In this document: positions 1 to 8,634 of the stretch, one piece after another | Numbering within the stretch: the first letter of the stretch is position 1 | Layout: every line of letters begins with the position of its first letter | Origin: CAZOKZ01 sp964580585 | GTDB lineage: Bacteria; Sumerlaeota; Sumerlaeia; SLMS01; JAHLLQ01 | Direction of reading: 5' to 3' | Assembly (NCBI GenBank): GCA_964580585.1 | Contig: CAZOKZ010000016.1 | Coordinates: 3,616 to 67,615, forward strand | DNA: 64,000 nucleotides | Notes under the pieces: model-generated | Seen by the model: only the letters and a program-made list of their open reading frames with translations | Databases searched by the model: none | Told to the model about the DNA's origin: nothing | Made by a program: the position numbers and the translations under genes

Positions 1-936
1 CAAAATGGAATGAGCAAGGGCAAAAGCGAAAAGAAACCAGTCGTCATCTATTACTATAACAATATCGCTCGTCCCTGCAGCACGATGAAGGTGGAAACCC
101 TGGAAGACTCCACGGTGCGTACGCGTTTGGAAGATTTCATCCCCGTTGCTGTCAACACCCAGGATTATCCGATGCTGGCCCAGGACGCGGGTGTCTTCAA
201 GGTGCCCACCGTGGTATTTCGCGATCCGAACGGAAACGAGTTGGACCGCGCGATCGGCTTCAAATCCACGTCGGATTTCACGAAGTATCTCGACCGCGTG
301 CGGATGGCAACGTCGAGCAGCGCGGGCAATGGTTCGGGAAGAGTAACCCCATTCACAAGCGCTGCGATCGATATTACAATCCCTTCTCAAGGCACCCAGC
401 AGGTCAGCCTGACCGTTCCATCGCCCTATGCGCAACAAGTCACCCTGGTGGGCGATTTCAACGACTGGCGCAAGGACGCAACACCGATGAGGAGGATATC
501 GTCGGGCGATTGGGCCGCGACGATTTACCTGCCCGAGGGAGTGTATGAATATAAGTTCCTGATGAATGGCAGCGATTATCAACCGAACATGAATTCGCCG
601 TTCAAAAAGGCCGATCCCTATGGGGCCATGAATTCAGTGCTCATCGTGGGAAATCCAAAAACATCGCCTCGCATCAATGGTCGCCAGGTGACTTTCGTGA
701 TCTATCGCCCCGAGGCGAAGAATATCCAGGTGGCAGGTTCTTTCAACGATTGGAAAGAGTTCACGATGTACCGCAATCCGAAGGATCCGGCCATGTGGGG
801 AGCGCGCTACACGCTCGAACCGGGAACATACACCTATAAATTAGTCATCGACGGCGTTTGGATGGAAGACCCGGAAAACTACACACTTATCGACGATGGT
901 ATTGGAAACCGAAACAGTTCCTTTACAATCAAATAA
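1..936 (+). CDS. Thioredoxin-like protein with two AMPK/CBM48-type glycogen-binding domains (5' end outside window)
   Basis: The reading frame is open to the first base, and its paralogue at 1146 has an extra N-terminus with a signal peptide, so the gene probably starts upstream of the window. Counting from the ATG at 10, residues 10-100 look like a thioredoxin fold; the usual WCxxC is replaced by ARPC, so only one cysteine (C23) remains. Two E-set glycogen-binding modules follow (about 130-215 and 220-308), each with the VxGxFNDW motif and a YxYKxxxDG-like strand. The second ends in the typical D-D-G-x-G-N-x-N-S-S-F stretch. Known members of this domain family bind alpha-glucans. Export and glucan binding are inferred; no catalytic function is visible. 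Confidence 0.8.
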   Translation, partial: QNGMSKGKSEKKPVVIYYYNNIARPCSTMKVETLEDSTVRTRLEDFIPVAVNTQDYPMLAQDAGVFKVPTVVFRDPNGNELDRAIGFKSTSDFTKYLDRVRMATSSSAGNGSGRVTPFTSAAIDITIPSQGTQQVSLTVPSPYAQQVTLVGDFNDWRKDATPMRRISSGDWAATIYLPEGVYEYKFLMNGSDYQPNMNSPFKKADPYGAMNSVLIVGNPKTSPRINGRQVTFVIYRPEAKNIQVAGSFNDWKEFTMYRNPKDPAMWGARYTLEPGTYTYKLVIDGVWMEDPENYTLIDDGIGNRNSSFTIK

Positions 937-963
937 TGCGCTGCCATGACCTGTTTTTGCGAA

Positions 964-990
964 GCCCCCGGAATTTCCGAGGGCTTTTTT
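964..990 (+). terminator. Rho-independent terminator
   Basis: An 8-bp stem (964-971 with 977-984, one mismatch) has a 5-nt loop and runs straight into six T residues. It lies just after the stop codon of the first CBM48-type gene. Confidence 0.85.
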
Positions 991-1145
991 GCATCCAATT
1001 TCAAAAATCGGGATTTTCACCTTGTAGCGGTTTCAACGTCTCATCAAACTTCCTGATCATTTCCTAATTGTTTGCATGGCCGACGGAAACTTTTCTTTCT
1101 CCCCCCTTGTCAAAGGTTCAGTCGGTAATTTGGAGGGCCGCAAAA

Positions 1146-2225
1146 ATGAAGGTTTACCCAGTCGGCGTCCGTTTCCGCCGCACCATTTTTTGTCTGATGC
1201 TGGCAGCTTTTGCCTTGCTGACAACTGTGCCGGTTTTGGCTCAAAATCATCCCGTTCGTTGGCTGAATAGGCTGAATGATGCGACCGCCGCGCGTAACAG
1301 TTCGCAAAAACCACAACTCATCTATTTTTACAACACGGTCGCTCGCCCCTGTGCCGTGATGAAGAAAGAAACCCTGGATAACACCGCCATTCAACGTCGT
1401 CTCCAGGACTTCGTGTGCGTGTCGATCAATACCCAATCCGACCCGAATGCTGCACAACAATACGGTATTTTCAAAGTCCCCACCGTGGTGATGCTCGATG
1501 CCAAAGGCAAAGAGGTGGACCGCGCCATCGGGTATAAAAATCAGTATGAATTTTCGCGTTATCTGGATCGTGTACGAATCGCCGCCGCCGAGGATTCGAC
1601 GGGAAACAGCTCGGGCGGATTGGGGGCTTCGATTCTTCCCTTCAAGAATTCCGCGGTGGATATCACTGTACCAACCGATGGAACATATCCCATTACGCTC
1701 ACATTGAACGCGCCAACTGCCAAACGGGTCGAAGTTCGAGGCGATTTCAACGACTGGCGCGATGGCGCTACACCCATGCGCAAGATCAGCAGCGGCGAAT
1801 GGGTCGTCACAATCTATCTGATCGAAGGCGTTTACGAGTACTTGTTCCATATCGACGATGGAAACTGGCAGCCCGATGCGCGCAATCCCCTCAAAAAGGT
1901 CAACAACTACAATACGTACAACTCAATCATTGTGGTTGGAAGTCAAAAGACCTCGCCCATCATCAAGGGAAACGACGTGTATTTCATCCTCTATCGCCCC
2001 GAGGCCAAAAACATTTCGGTGGCAGGATCGTTCAACAATTGGGAAATCCTGACTATGTTCCGCAACCCCAAGGATCCCGCCATGTGGGGAGCCCAATATA
2101 CCCTGCCCCCCGGCGATTACGTTTATAAATACGTCATCGACGAAGAATGGACGAACGATCCGGAAAATTACTGGCCAGTGGACGATGGTTCGGGTCACAT
2201 TAATAGTAGTTTTAGCGTAAGGTGA
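1146..2225 (+). CDS. Secreted thioredoxin-like protein with two AMPK/CBM48-type glycogen-binding domains
   Basis: This is a 359-aa paralogue of the preceding gene. ATG 1146 is chosen because GGAGG lies 9 nt upstream at 1132-1136 and the protein then starts with a signal peptide (basic residues, hydrophobic core about 14-30, cleavage after VLA). Residues about 55-135 are thioredoxin-like, with ARPC (C69) in place of WCxxC. Two glycogen-binding E-set modules follow (about 175-270 and 275-358), with GDFNDW and GSFNNW motifs. The segment RNPKDPAMWGA in module 2 is identical in the upstream paralogue, so a tandem duplication is likely. It probably acts in the periplasm or outside the cell. A redox role is doubtful with a single cysteine; a glucan-binding role is inferred. 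Confidence 0.85.
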   Translation: MKVYPVGVRFRRTIFCLMLAAFALLTTVPVLAQNHPVRWLNRLNDATAARNSSQKPQLIYFYNTVARPCAVMKKETLDNTAIQRRLQDFVCVSINTQSDPNAAQQYGIFKVPTVVMLDAKGKEVDRAIGYKNQYEFSRYLDRVRIAAAEDSTGNSSGGLGASILPFKNSAVDITVPTDGTYPITLTLNAPTAKRVEVRGDFNDWRDGATPMRKISSGEWVVTIYLIEGVYEYLFHIDDGNWQPDARNPLKKVNNYNTYNSIIVVGSQKTSPIIKGNDVYFILYRPEAKNISVAGSFNNWEILTMFRNPKDPAMWGAQYTLPPGDYVYKYVIDEEWTNDPENYWPVDDGSGHINSSFSVR

Positions 2226-2248
2226 TTTCATTTCGTTCAGGTTGATCG

Positions 2249-2285
2249 GGAGCGCGGAGCGAGTCTTCGCGCTCCTTGCCTTTTT
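2249..2285 (+). terminator. Rho-independent terminator
   Basis: A perfect 8-bp stem (2249-2256 with 2268-2275) is followed by TTGCC and TTTTT, 24 nt after the stop codon of the second CBM48-type gene. Confidence 0.8.
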
Positions 2286-2387
2286 GAGACATATTCTCAA
2301 CCCGAGACAATATGCATCTCTTGGCGAGATTCCTGCAAGGTCCCGGGTGACAGTCGAACAATAGCCGTAATCCACCGGAGTGCTCCC

Positions 2388-3857
2388 ATGACAACCCGCA
2401 CATTTTTCACCCAGGCGCTCAATCTACCCATCGAAGCGCTCAACGATTTAGACCTCGATTATTGCCTGGTGGATCAAAACCTCGATGTTCAAGAACGCAG
2501 TCATCGAGTGGCTCGAGTAGCGGGAAACTTCCATCTCAAGGAGCAACCGCTTCCTCTCAGCCAACTGCTGAAACGGTTTGGCATGGCAGCAGATGTGGTG
2601 GAAACCATGCAGGACGCCACCCGGCATGCTCTCGACGGACATTTCATGATCGTCGGCAAAGATTATCCGCTGTGGAATCTTACCCCGACACGTCACGTTT
2701 GGCACATGGTGGCGGCGCCTTCGATTCATGCGGCAAACACACCAAATGGTGCCGTGTTATTGTTTTTGACCAAAACGGAAGCCGACCGAATGCGCCAACG
2801 TTACGAGCGCATTCTGGATTCAACGCCAGACGGAATCATGATCATCGATCCCGACCGCCATGTGAGGGTTTTCAACCGTGCTTGCGGTGAATTGTTGGGA
2901 CGCGATCCTGCCGAGGTCCTGAAATCTCACTGCCTGTGCGGCGACGTGGTTGGATGCCGCACTGCGGACGGAACGTCGCTCGCTTCGCAATTGTGCCCGG
3001 CGCTTGAATTGTTCCAAGGCACCCGTCAGCATGATATTCAGGAGATGCTCTGCCGAAACGCAAACGGCCAGGACCGATGGGTGGAAACCAATTACAGTCC
3101 AATTTACAACGAAAGTGGCCAGGTCGAGTTTGTCATCGGCATTATGCGCGATATTAACGAGCGGAAGAACCTGGAGGAGAAACTGCGCCAGACGGAAAAA
3201 CTGGCTTCGTTGGGGCAATTGACAGCAGGCATCGCGCACGAAATCAAAAATCCGTTAGGCGTGATTTTGTCCTCCGTCGAGTTGATTCTGGACGATTCGC
3301 GTCCGCGAGAAATGCAAATCGAGGCTGCAACTTTCATCAAAGAGGAAGTCCAACGCCTCGATGAACGTATTCGCGCCTTCCTGCAATTCGCCCGCCCTCG
3401 TCCTGCACATCCAGAACCGGTTGTGTTGAATGGTTTGATTCGCCGTACGGTAAAAGCCTTTGGTTCGGCATGCGAGAACGTCGAGATCCAACTCGACCTT
3501 CAACAACCGGAGACCATCGTCCACCTCGACCCTGACCAGTTTCAACAAATCGTCACCAATTTACTGCTGAATGCCGTGGACGCAGCCGGTGATCCGGGCA
3601 TGGTTTCGATTAAAACATCGATTACAAATAACCAGATCGTTCTTGAAGTTCAAGACAATGGTCCCGGTGTGAGCGAAGAGCTTCAGGGCAAGGTGTTCGA
3701 TCCGTTTTTCACCACAAAAGCAAATGGCACGGGGTTGGGTCTTTCGATCGTGTACCAGATTTGCATCGCGTGGGGGGGGACGGTGAAATTGGGCAGGTCT
3801 TCCTTGGGCGGAGCGCGGTTTCAGGTCTCGATTCCCTACCATGCCCCGTTGGATTAA
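2388..3857 (+). CDS. PAS-domain sensor histidine kinase, NtrB-like
   Basis: The protein is 489 aa, with no signal peptide or membrane segment, so it is cytosolic. The N-terminal 130 residues may be a first sensor or degenerate PAS domain. A second PAS domain spans about 138-258 and holds an unusual cysteine set (C182, C184, C190, C203, C222). The HisKA H-box carries H284 in the motif GIAHEIKNPL. The HATPase domain shows the N box (NLLLNAVDAA), the G1 box (DNGPGV) and a G2 box (GTGLGLSIV). The start follows GGAG 8 nt upstream. No response regulator is adjacent; the NtrC-type activator at 24550 is a possible but unproven partner. The cysteines suggest metal or redox sensing, which is inference. 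Confidence 0.92.
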   Translation: MTTRTFFTQALNLPIEALNDLDLDYCLVDQNLDVQERSHRVARVAGNFHLKEQPLPLSQLLKRFGMAADVVETMQDATRHALDGHFMIVGKDYPLWNLTPTRHVWHMVAAPSIHAANTPNGAVLLFLTKTEADRMRQRYERILDSTPDGIMIIDPDRHVRVFNRACGELLGRDPAEVLKSHCLCGDVVGCRTADGTSLASQLCPALELFQGTRQHDIQEMLCRNANGQDRWVETNYSPIYNESGQVEFVIGIMRDINERKNLEEKLRQTEKLASLGQLTAGIAHEIKNPLGVILSSVELILDDSRPREMQIEAATFIKEEVQRLDERIRAFLQFARPRPAHPEPVVLNGLIRRTVKAFGSACENVEIQLDLQQPETIVHLDPDQFQQIVTNLLLNAVDAAGDPGMVSIKTSITNNQIVLEVQDNGPGVSEELQGKVFDPFFTTKANGTGLGLSIVYQICIAWGGTVKLGRSSLGGARFQVSIPYHAPLD

Positions 3858-3864
3858 ACACGTT

Positions 3865-3900
3865 CGGGAGCGCCCGCGGATGGCGCTCCCGATCTCTTTT
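3865..3900 (+). terminator. Rho-independent terminator, possibly bidirectional
   Basis: A perfect 10-bp stem (3865-3874 with 3882-3891) is followed by ATCTCTTTT. It lies between two convergent genes, so it may serve both. Confidence 0.8.
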
Positions 3901-3928
3901 CTCGTCAATTGGCTAAAAGGGATGGAAC

Positions 3929-4735
3929 TCAGGGGGTTACCGGCGTGTCCTGGTCCGAAGTGGGACTTGTGGATTGATTGGCAGCGTTTACCGACTCGTT
4001 GAGTGAATCGGCATTGGGCTTCGGCTCGTTCGAGATAGGTGTGTTGGTAATCGCTCTGCCCGTTCGTTTTCTTGCTTCAATGATTGCAACGGGTTCTTCG
4101 CCCGGCAAGGGGCGGAAATTGTTGTCGAATCCATTTTCGTCTTCCTGGATCAACACGCCTTCCTTGGGTAGTTCGACCAGCCAGTCGCCATCGACCACAT
4201 ATTTGTAGGCGAAGGGGCGCTTGAGAAAAATGTGCGCGCGCCAGGTCCCATCCTCTCCCTTGCGCAGATTCAAATACCCCGGTTCCCATTTGTCGAAATC
4301 CCCTGCCACGGAGACCGATTCGACTTCGGGATCGTTCCATTCAAAGAGTTCGAAAATTTTCTGAGGGGGGGTGATCATTTCGTCCGCTTTGACAATCATG
4401 GCACTGTTGTATCCGCCAAGACCATCGGGCGCATATACGGGTCTCACGGGATCAAGTTCCCACTTGTCGGGTGTTCCGTCCGCAGGAGTAATCACCAATT
4501 TATACTGGTGCGCACCATCTTTGAGCGGAACATTGATCGTGTATTGCTCACCCGTGAATTCAAATTCATGAGTATCTGGAGCCCATTCATTGAACGAACC
4601 GGCCAGATGGATGGTGGAAATTTCATAATTGAATGCCGAGGGTGGGATCGTGATTTCCACCGCCTGCGCCGACATGCTGAGTGCTCCGAACGTCAGAGCC
4701 AGGAATCCTGATGGTACAAAACGCGTGAGTCTCAT
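3929..4735 (-). CDS. Secreted protein with two AMPK/CBM48-type glycogen-binding domains
   Basis: The protein is 268 aa. A Sec signal peptide (about 1-25) ends in the cleavage-like motif SAQA. Two E-set glycogen-binding modules follow: residues 26-115 (AGSFNEW, then YKLVI) and 120-205 (AGDFDKW, then YKYVVDGDW). The last 50 residues are rich in N, S, T, P and D and look disordered. There is no thioredoxin domain, unlike the two genes at 1-2225. Three related proteins within 5 kb indicate a local gene family. Binding of alpha-glucan is inferred from the domain family; no enzymatic domain is present. Confidence 0.85.
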   Translation of the reverse strand: MRLTRFVPSGFLALTFGALSMSAQAVEITIPPSAFNYEISTIHLAGSFNEWAPDTHEFEFTGEQYTINVPLKDGAHQYKLVITPADGTPDKWELDPVRPVYAPDGLGGYNSAMIVKADEMITPPQKIFELFEWNDPEVESVSVAGDFDKWEPGYLNLRKGEDGTWRAHIFLKRPFAYKYVVDGDWLVELPKEGVLIQEDENGFDNNFRPLPGEEPVAIIEARKRTGRAITNTPISNEPKPNADSLNESVNAANQSTSPTSDQDTPVTP

Positions 4736-5118
4736 CCTGTCATACCTTCCAACCTGATTGATTTTTCGATGTTAGCACCTTTGCAAGGCCCATATTCCGT
4801 GAATTGCCCGCAACAATTCCGTCACCCGGGGCAAAAACGTTCGAGTGTAATAGACGGGGGACTGGAATTGCGAGCGTTCCTGTCGGAATTTGGTTGGATG
4901 AAGTGTCAAAACTACCCTGCAATCTTTCCGAAGGGTCTCAAATCTGTCTGCGAGTTGTCACGAAGATTATGCAGCGGTGATGTTTTTTTTCCCTCGCGAT
5001 GCTCAAGTACCCTTTTCTGGGGGATTTTTCGCCTGTACCCCGCAGGCAAGGCTTGCGGCCCGAGGGGCTATTGGGTCCTGATAGGCACCCCCACAGAATT
5101 CCAACGCAGGGATTCGTT
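4736..5118. other. Non-coding region between divergent genes
   Basis: This 383-base stretch separates the divergent CBM48-type gene and plsC and must hold both promoters. I see no convincing -35/-10 pair. Near 5040-5058 a short hairpin (CCGCA with TGCGG) precedes plsC. Short open frames here have no ribosome-binding site or family resemblance. Confidence 0.4.
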
Positions 5119-5745
5119 ATGCGTAAATATTGGTTTTATTGGCTGGTGCGGTCTTCTGGCTGGTTCGTGACAAAAATTTATAACCGCCTCTCGTCCGAGG
5201 GAAGTCGCAATCTTCCCAAGGAAGGCCCCGTGCTGGTGGTGGCAAACCATTCCAGTAATCTGGATCCTCCAATTGTCGCCTTCAGTTTTCTGCACCGCCC
5301 ATTGATGTTCATGGGCAAAGCCGAGTTGTGGGAAAAAAGGTGGCTCGGCAAAATAATCGAGGCATTGGGCTGTTTTCCAGTCCAGCGGGATGCGGCTGCC
5401 GATAAACGAGCCATTGTCAGTGCAATCCGTTGCCTGAAGGACGGCGAGGCGCTATTGTTGTTTCCCGAAGGCACACGTACTCCCGATGGCACAATCCAGC
5501 AATTTCATCCGGGGGCGGCCCGAATTGCTCTCGCCGTGCCCGGAACACGTATTCTTCCCGTGCGAATTCACGGTGCCTTCGACGCCATGGGAAGGGGCGC
5601 GGGATTCCCAAAACCCCGCAAGATTCGCGTTGTTGTCGGCGATGCATTTGATCCGAATGAAATTAAGGGCTTGCCGGACGACAAAAAGTCCTTGTATCAG
5701 GCGGTCACCGACGAGATGTTTAGAAGGATTTCAGCGTTGGAATAA
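5119..5745 (+). CDS. plsC: 1-acyl-sn-glycerol-3-phosphate acyltransferase family protein
   Basis: This 208-aa enzyme would transfer an acyl chain to lysophosphatidic acid in phospholipid synthesis at the inner membrane. The acyltransferase motif HX4D is NHSSNLD (H44, D49), and the substrate-binding motif is FPEGTR (E117-R120). The N-terminus is hydrophobic and aromatic. ATG 5119 is preferred over the upstream ATG at 4999 because AGGG lies about 7 nt before it and homologues start this close to the catalytic motif. A gap of about 90 nt separates it from the S1 gene downstream; acyltransferase and rpsA neighbours are common in bacteria. The exact acyl acceptor cannot be read from the sequence. 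Confidence 0.9.
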   Translation: MRKYWFYWLVRSSGWFVTKIYNRLSSEGSRNLPKEGPVLVVANHSSNLDPPIVAFSFLHRPLMFMGKAELWEKRWLGKIIEALGCFPVQRDAAADKRAIVSAIRCLKDGEALLLFPEGTRTPDGTIQQFHPGAARIALAVPGTRILPVRIHGAFDAMGRGAGFPKPRKIRVVVGDAFDPNEIKGLPDDKKSLYQAVTDEMFRRISALE

Positions 5746-5832
5746 AATCGAGTGTTGAACTCGGGACCGCGCGGCGGCCCACATCCGCCCCAAATTAACC
5801 CGGAACGGTAAAGCCCAAGGAGCAATTCTGAG

Positions 5833-7629
5833 ATGAGCCCGGAATTTTCACAATCTCAGGAAGACGAGAACATGACTTCCACCAGCCACGACGAAAGCAT
5901 GGTCAATACGGAAGAAACCGACGATACGGATCTTCAAAACGAAATTGAGCAGTTCGATGCATTGATCGATCAGCATCTGCCCGGCTCGCACGAGGACATT
6001 CCTCGCGGCGAGGTCCTCGAGGTGCCCGTCGTCGCCGTCAAAGAAGACGTGGTGCTTGTCGATATCGGCGGCAAAGCCGAAGCGATCGTTCGCCTCGACG
6101 AATTCCCCCTCATTGGCGACAAACGCGAGATCAGTGTCGGTCAGACGATCAAGGTGGTTCAGATCGGTCGCACGAGCGACGGCACGCCGCGACTCTCGCA
6201 CCGCGAGGCACGTGCCCGCGAAGCCGAAAATTCGGTTCGCGAAGCGCTCGAAGCCGAAAAGCCCATCAAAGGCCGTATCAGCCAAATCGTCAAAGGCGGC
6301 GTCATGGTCGATATCGGTCTGACCGCCTTTATGCCTGCCAGCCAGGTGGACCTGTTCAAGATTCCGGACCTGAACGCCATGGTGGGTCAGGAAATCGAAG
6401 CGTATGTGATCGAGTACGATCCGCGCCGCAAACGCGCCGTGCTCTCGCGTCGCCGTCTGTTGTTTGAACAACGCGAGTCCAAACGCCGCGAATTCATCAA
6501 CAGCCTGCAGGTTGACCAGAAAATCACGGGCAAGGTGAAGAGCGCTCTGGATTTCGGCGTGTTCCTCGATTTAGGCGTAATCGACGGATTCATCCCGCGC
6601 GAGGAAGTTTCTTACGACCGCGGCACGCATCCGAACGACATTATCAAACCGGGCGAAGAAATTGAAGTCAAAGTGGTGAAAATCGACGAAGGCACCGGCA
6701 AGGTGACGCTGTCGCGCAAGCGACTGGCTCCCGATCCCTGGGCCGACATCGACGACAAATATCCGGTTGGCTCGAAGGTCAAAGGTAAGATCATCGCCAT
6801 TCAAAACTATGGCGCGTTCGTCCATCTGGAAGAAGGCATCACCGGCATGATCCACGCCAGCGACATGAGCTGGGCAACGGGCAACAAAAAGCCCGCCGAT
6901 TTCGTCAACAAAGACGATGAAGTCGAATGCCAGGTGCTGGAAATCAACAAAGAAGCCAAGCGCATGTCGCTCGGTCTGAAACAAATTCAGATGGACCCGT
7001 GGGCCGGCGCGGAAACCAAGTTCCCCAAAGGCACCAAGGTCACTGGCACCGTAACGTCGATGACCTCTTACGGCGCATTCATCAAACTGGATGACTATAT
7101 CGAAGGCATGGTGCACGTTTCGGATTTGAGTTGGGAAAAACGCATCAACCACCCGAAAGAGGTTTTGAAAGTCGGCGAAGAAGTCAGTGCCGTGGTGCTT
7201 AAGAACGACGCCGCGCAACGCCGCATCAGCCTCGGCATCAAACAAGCCATTGAATCGCCGTATGACGGTTTCATGAAAGATCACCCGATCGGTTCGGTCA
7301 TTCAGGGCAAAGTAACCCGCTTCGCTCCGTTCGGCGCATTCGTGGAACTGGCGCCGGGACTCGAGGGCCTGATCCACATCAGCCAGATCGACGAAAAACG
7401 TGTCGAATTGCCCGAGAAGGTTTTACAACTCGGTGAAGAAGTGACGGTGAAAATCGTCAAAGCCGAGCGCAAAAACCAGAAAATCAGCCTTTCGCGCAAA
7501 GAAGCCATCAAGTCAGCCGAACGCGAAAACGTGAAAGCTTACATCAAGAAGAGCAGCAACGTTTCCGGCGGCATGACGTTTGGCGAATTGCTCACACAAG
7601 CGAAGGAACAAGCGGAAGATAAGGAATAA
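5833..7629 (+). CDS. rpsA: 30S ribosomal protein S1
   Basis: The protein is 598 aa with six S1 RNA-binding repeats. Their cores read VVLVDIGG, GVMVDIG, GVFLDLG, GAFVHLEEG, GAFIKLDD and GAFVELAPG. Repeats 3-6 are closest to the canonical consensus and the first two are the diverged ribosome-docking repeats, as in other bacterial S1 proteins. S1 helps structured mRNAs load onto the 30S subunit. AAGGAG at 5817-5822, 10 nt before the ATG at 5833, sets the start; an in-frame ATG at 5872 is an alternative. The acidic 45-residue N-terminal extension is common in the family. Confidence 0.97.
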   Translation: MSPEFSQSQEDENMTSTSHDESMVNTEETDDTDLQNEIEQFDALIDQHLPGSHEDIPRGEVLEVPVVAVKEDVVLVDIGGKAEAIVRLDEFPLIGDKREISVGQTIKVVQIGRTSDGTPRLSHREARAREAENSVREALEAEKPIKGRISQIVKGGVMVDIGLTAFMPASQVDLFKIPDLNAMVGQEIEAYVIEYDPRRKRAVLSRRRLLFEQRESKRREFINSLQVDQKITGKVKSALDFGVFLDLGVIDGFIPREEVSYDRGTHPNDIIKPGEEIEVKVVKIDEGTGKVTLSRKRLAPDPWADIDDKYPVGSKVKGKIIAIQNYGAFVHLEEGITGMIHASDMSWATGNKKPADFVNKDDEVECQVLEINKEAKRMSLGLKQIQMDPWAGAETKFPKGTKVTGTVTSMTSYGAFIKLDDYIEGMVHVSDLSWEKRINHPKEVLKVGEEVSAVVLKNDAAQRRISLGIKQAIESPYDGFMKDHPIGSVIQGKVTRFAPFGAFVELAPGLEGLIHISQIDEKRVELPEKVLQLGEEVTVKIVKAERKNQKISLSRKEAIKSAERENVKAYIKKSSNVSGGMTFGELLTQAKEQAEDKE

Positions 7630-7665
7630 TCCTTCTCCGTCCTTCGCAATAACCGCTTCGATTGT

Positions 7666-7699
7666 CTCCGTCCCCATGCACTGGGGACGGAGTTTTTTT
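7666..7699 (+). terminator. Rho-independent terminator of rpsA
   Basis: A perfect 10-bp GC-rich stem (7666-7675 with 7683-7692) with a 7-nt loop is followed by seven T residues. Confidence 0.95.
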
Positions 7700-7710
7700 G
7701 GGGACATACA

Positions 7711-8634
7711 TTACTCAATCAGTGACGCGATGTATCGTTCATCGTCTTCATAAAGTCGCTTCGAAATCGAACGAAAAATCCGCTCACTGGCCCTGCGTCG
7801 ATCATAAACGTTCAAAATGGCAACAGGCAACACCGACCCGCAAAAATCCCACACGCATTCAGGTACGAACCGTTCGGCACGCATTCGTAAACGGTGAAAA
7901 AACCGGTCGAGACCCGACGACAAATTACTGGGATAATCCTGAAAGAAATATTTCCCGCGTACCGCGGCCGCCAGATGGAAAATCACCCCACCATAAACGC
8001 CGGCCATCGTGTGATGATCGTTGTGTGCATTCGAGCGACGCAAGGCACACCATGACAATCCGGCGCGATGCAATGCATAACCGAATCCGATGCCGGAATG
8101 AATGGGCTTTTGCTTGTGCCGTGCGAGAAAATCCTGAAATTCCTTTGATTTTTGCTCTGTTTCGGGGATCCAGAACCGGGGACGGAGACGTTGATAAAAC
8201 TCGGCGGTGAACACCATGCCCGCCGGACACGGACGCGCCATCGTATCGCCACATTCGGCTTCGAGAATCCCCACCAACGGATGCTCATCATCGAGCGATG
8301 CGATTAATTCCTCGGCCCATTGTGCACGAATGGGAAATGAATCCGGATGAAACGTCGCCACATGCGTCGAACCGTTGCGAATCGCTTCTTCGGTCAGTGC
8401 CTGCAGGTAATACGAATGTTCTTCCGCACCTGTCAGTTCGGTTGGAGCAATATCGCAAACATGAACATTCACATCGTTTTCGAGAACGGCGCGAAAACGC
8501 GGTTCCAACCGATGTACGCCCGCGTAAATCGTGTAAGGGACGGAGGTCCATCGATGAATGTATTCCAGGTGCAAATCGAGCAGCCGCGCGTTTTCTTCGC
8601 GCACCATGTACACCACAACGATGCCGAGTTTCAT
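7711..8634 (-). CDS. Putative glycosyltransferase (GT-A-like)
   Basis: A 307-aa soluble protein. The N-terminus (KLGIVVVYMVREEN, then LDLHLEYIHRWT) and the later HVATFHPDSFP segment resemble GT-A glycosyltransferases, in which an acidic motif after a beta strand binds the sugar-nucleotide metal. I could not assign a family. ATG 8634 overlaps the TGA of the upstream dehydrogenase gene in an ATGA, which fixes the start and implies translational coupling. The pair may work on the same sugar or surface glycan; that is inference. The protein is unusually rich in His, Arg and aromatic residues. Confidence 0.6.
   Translation of the reverse strand: MKLGIVVVYMVREENARLLDLHLEYIHRWTSVPYTIYAGVHRLEPRFRAVLENDVNVHVCDIAPTELTGAEEHSYYLQALTEEAIRNGSTHVATFHPDSFPIRAQWAEELIASLDDEHPLVGILEAECGDTMARPCPAGMVFTAEFYQRLRPRFWIPETEQKSKEFQDFLARHKQKPIHSGIGFGYALHRAGLSWCALRRSNAHNDHHTMAGVYGGVIFHLAAAVRGKYFFQDYPSNLSSGLDRFFHRLRMRAERFVPECVWDFCGSVLPVAILNVYDRRRASERIFRSISKRLYEDDERYIASLIE

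Noticed and set aside
5848..6471. Long minus-strand frames opposite the S1 gene
   Set aside because: They are shadows created by the strong codon bias of rpsA.
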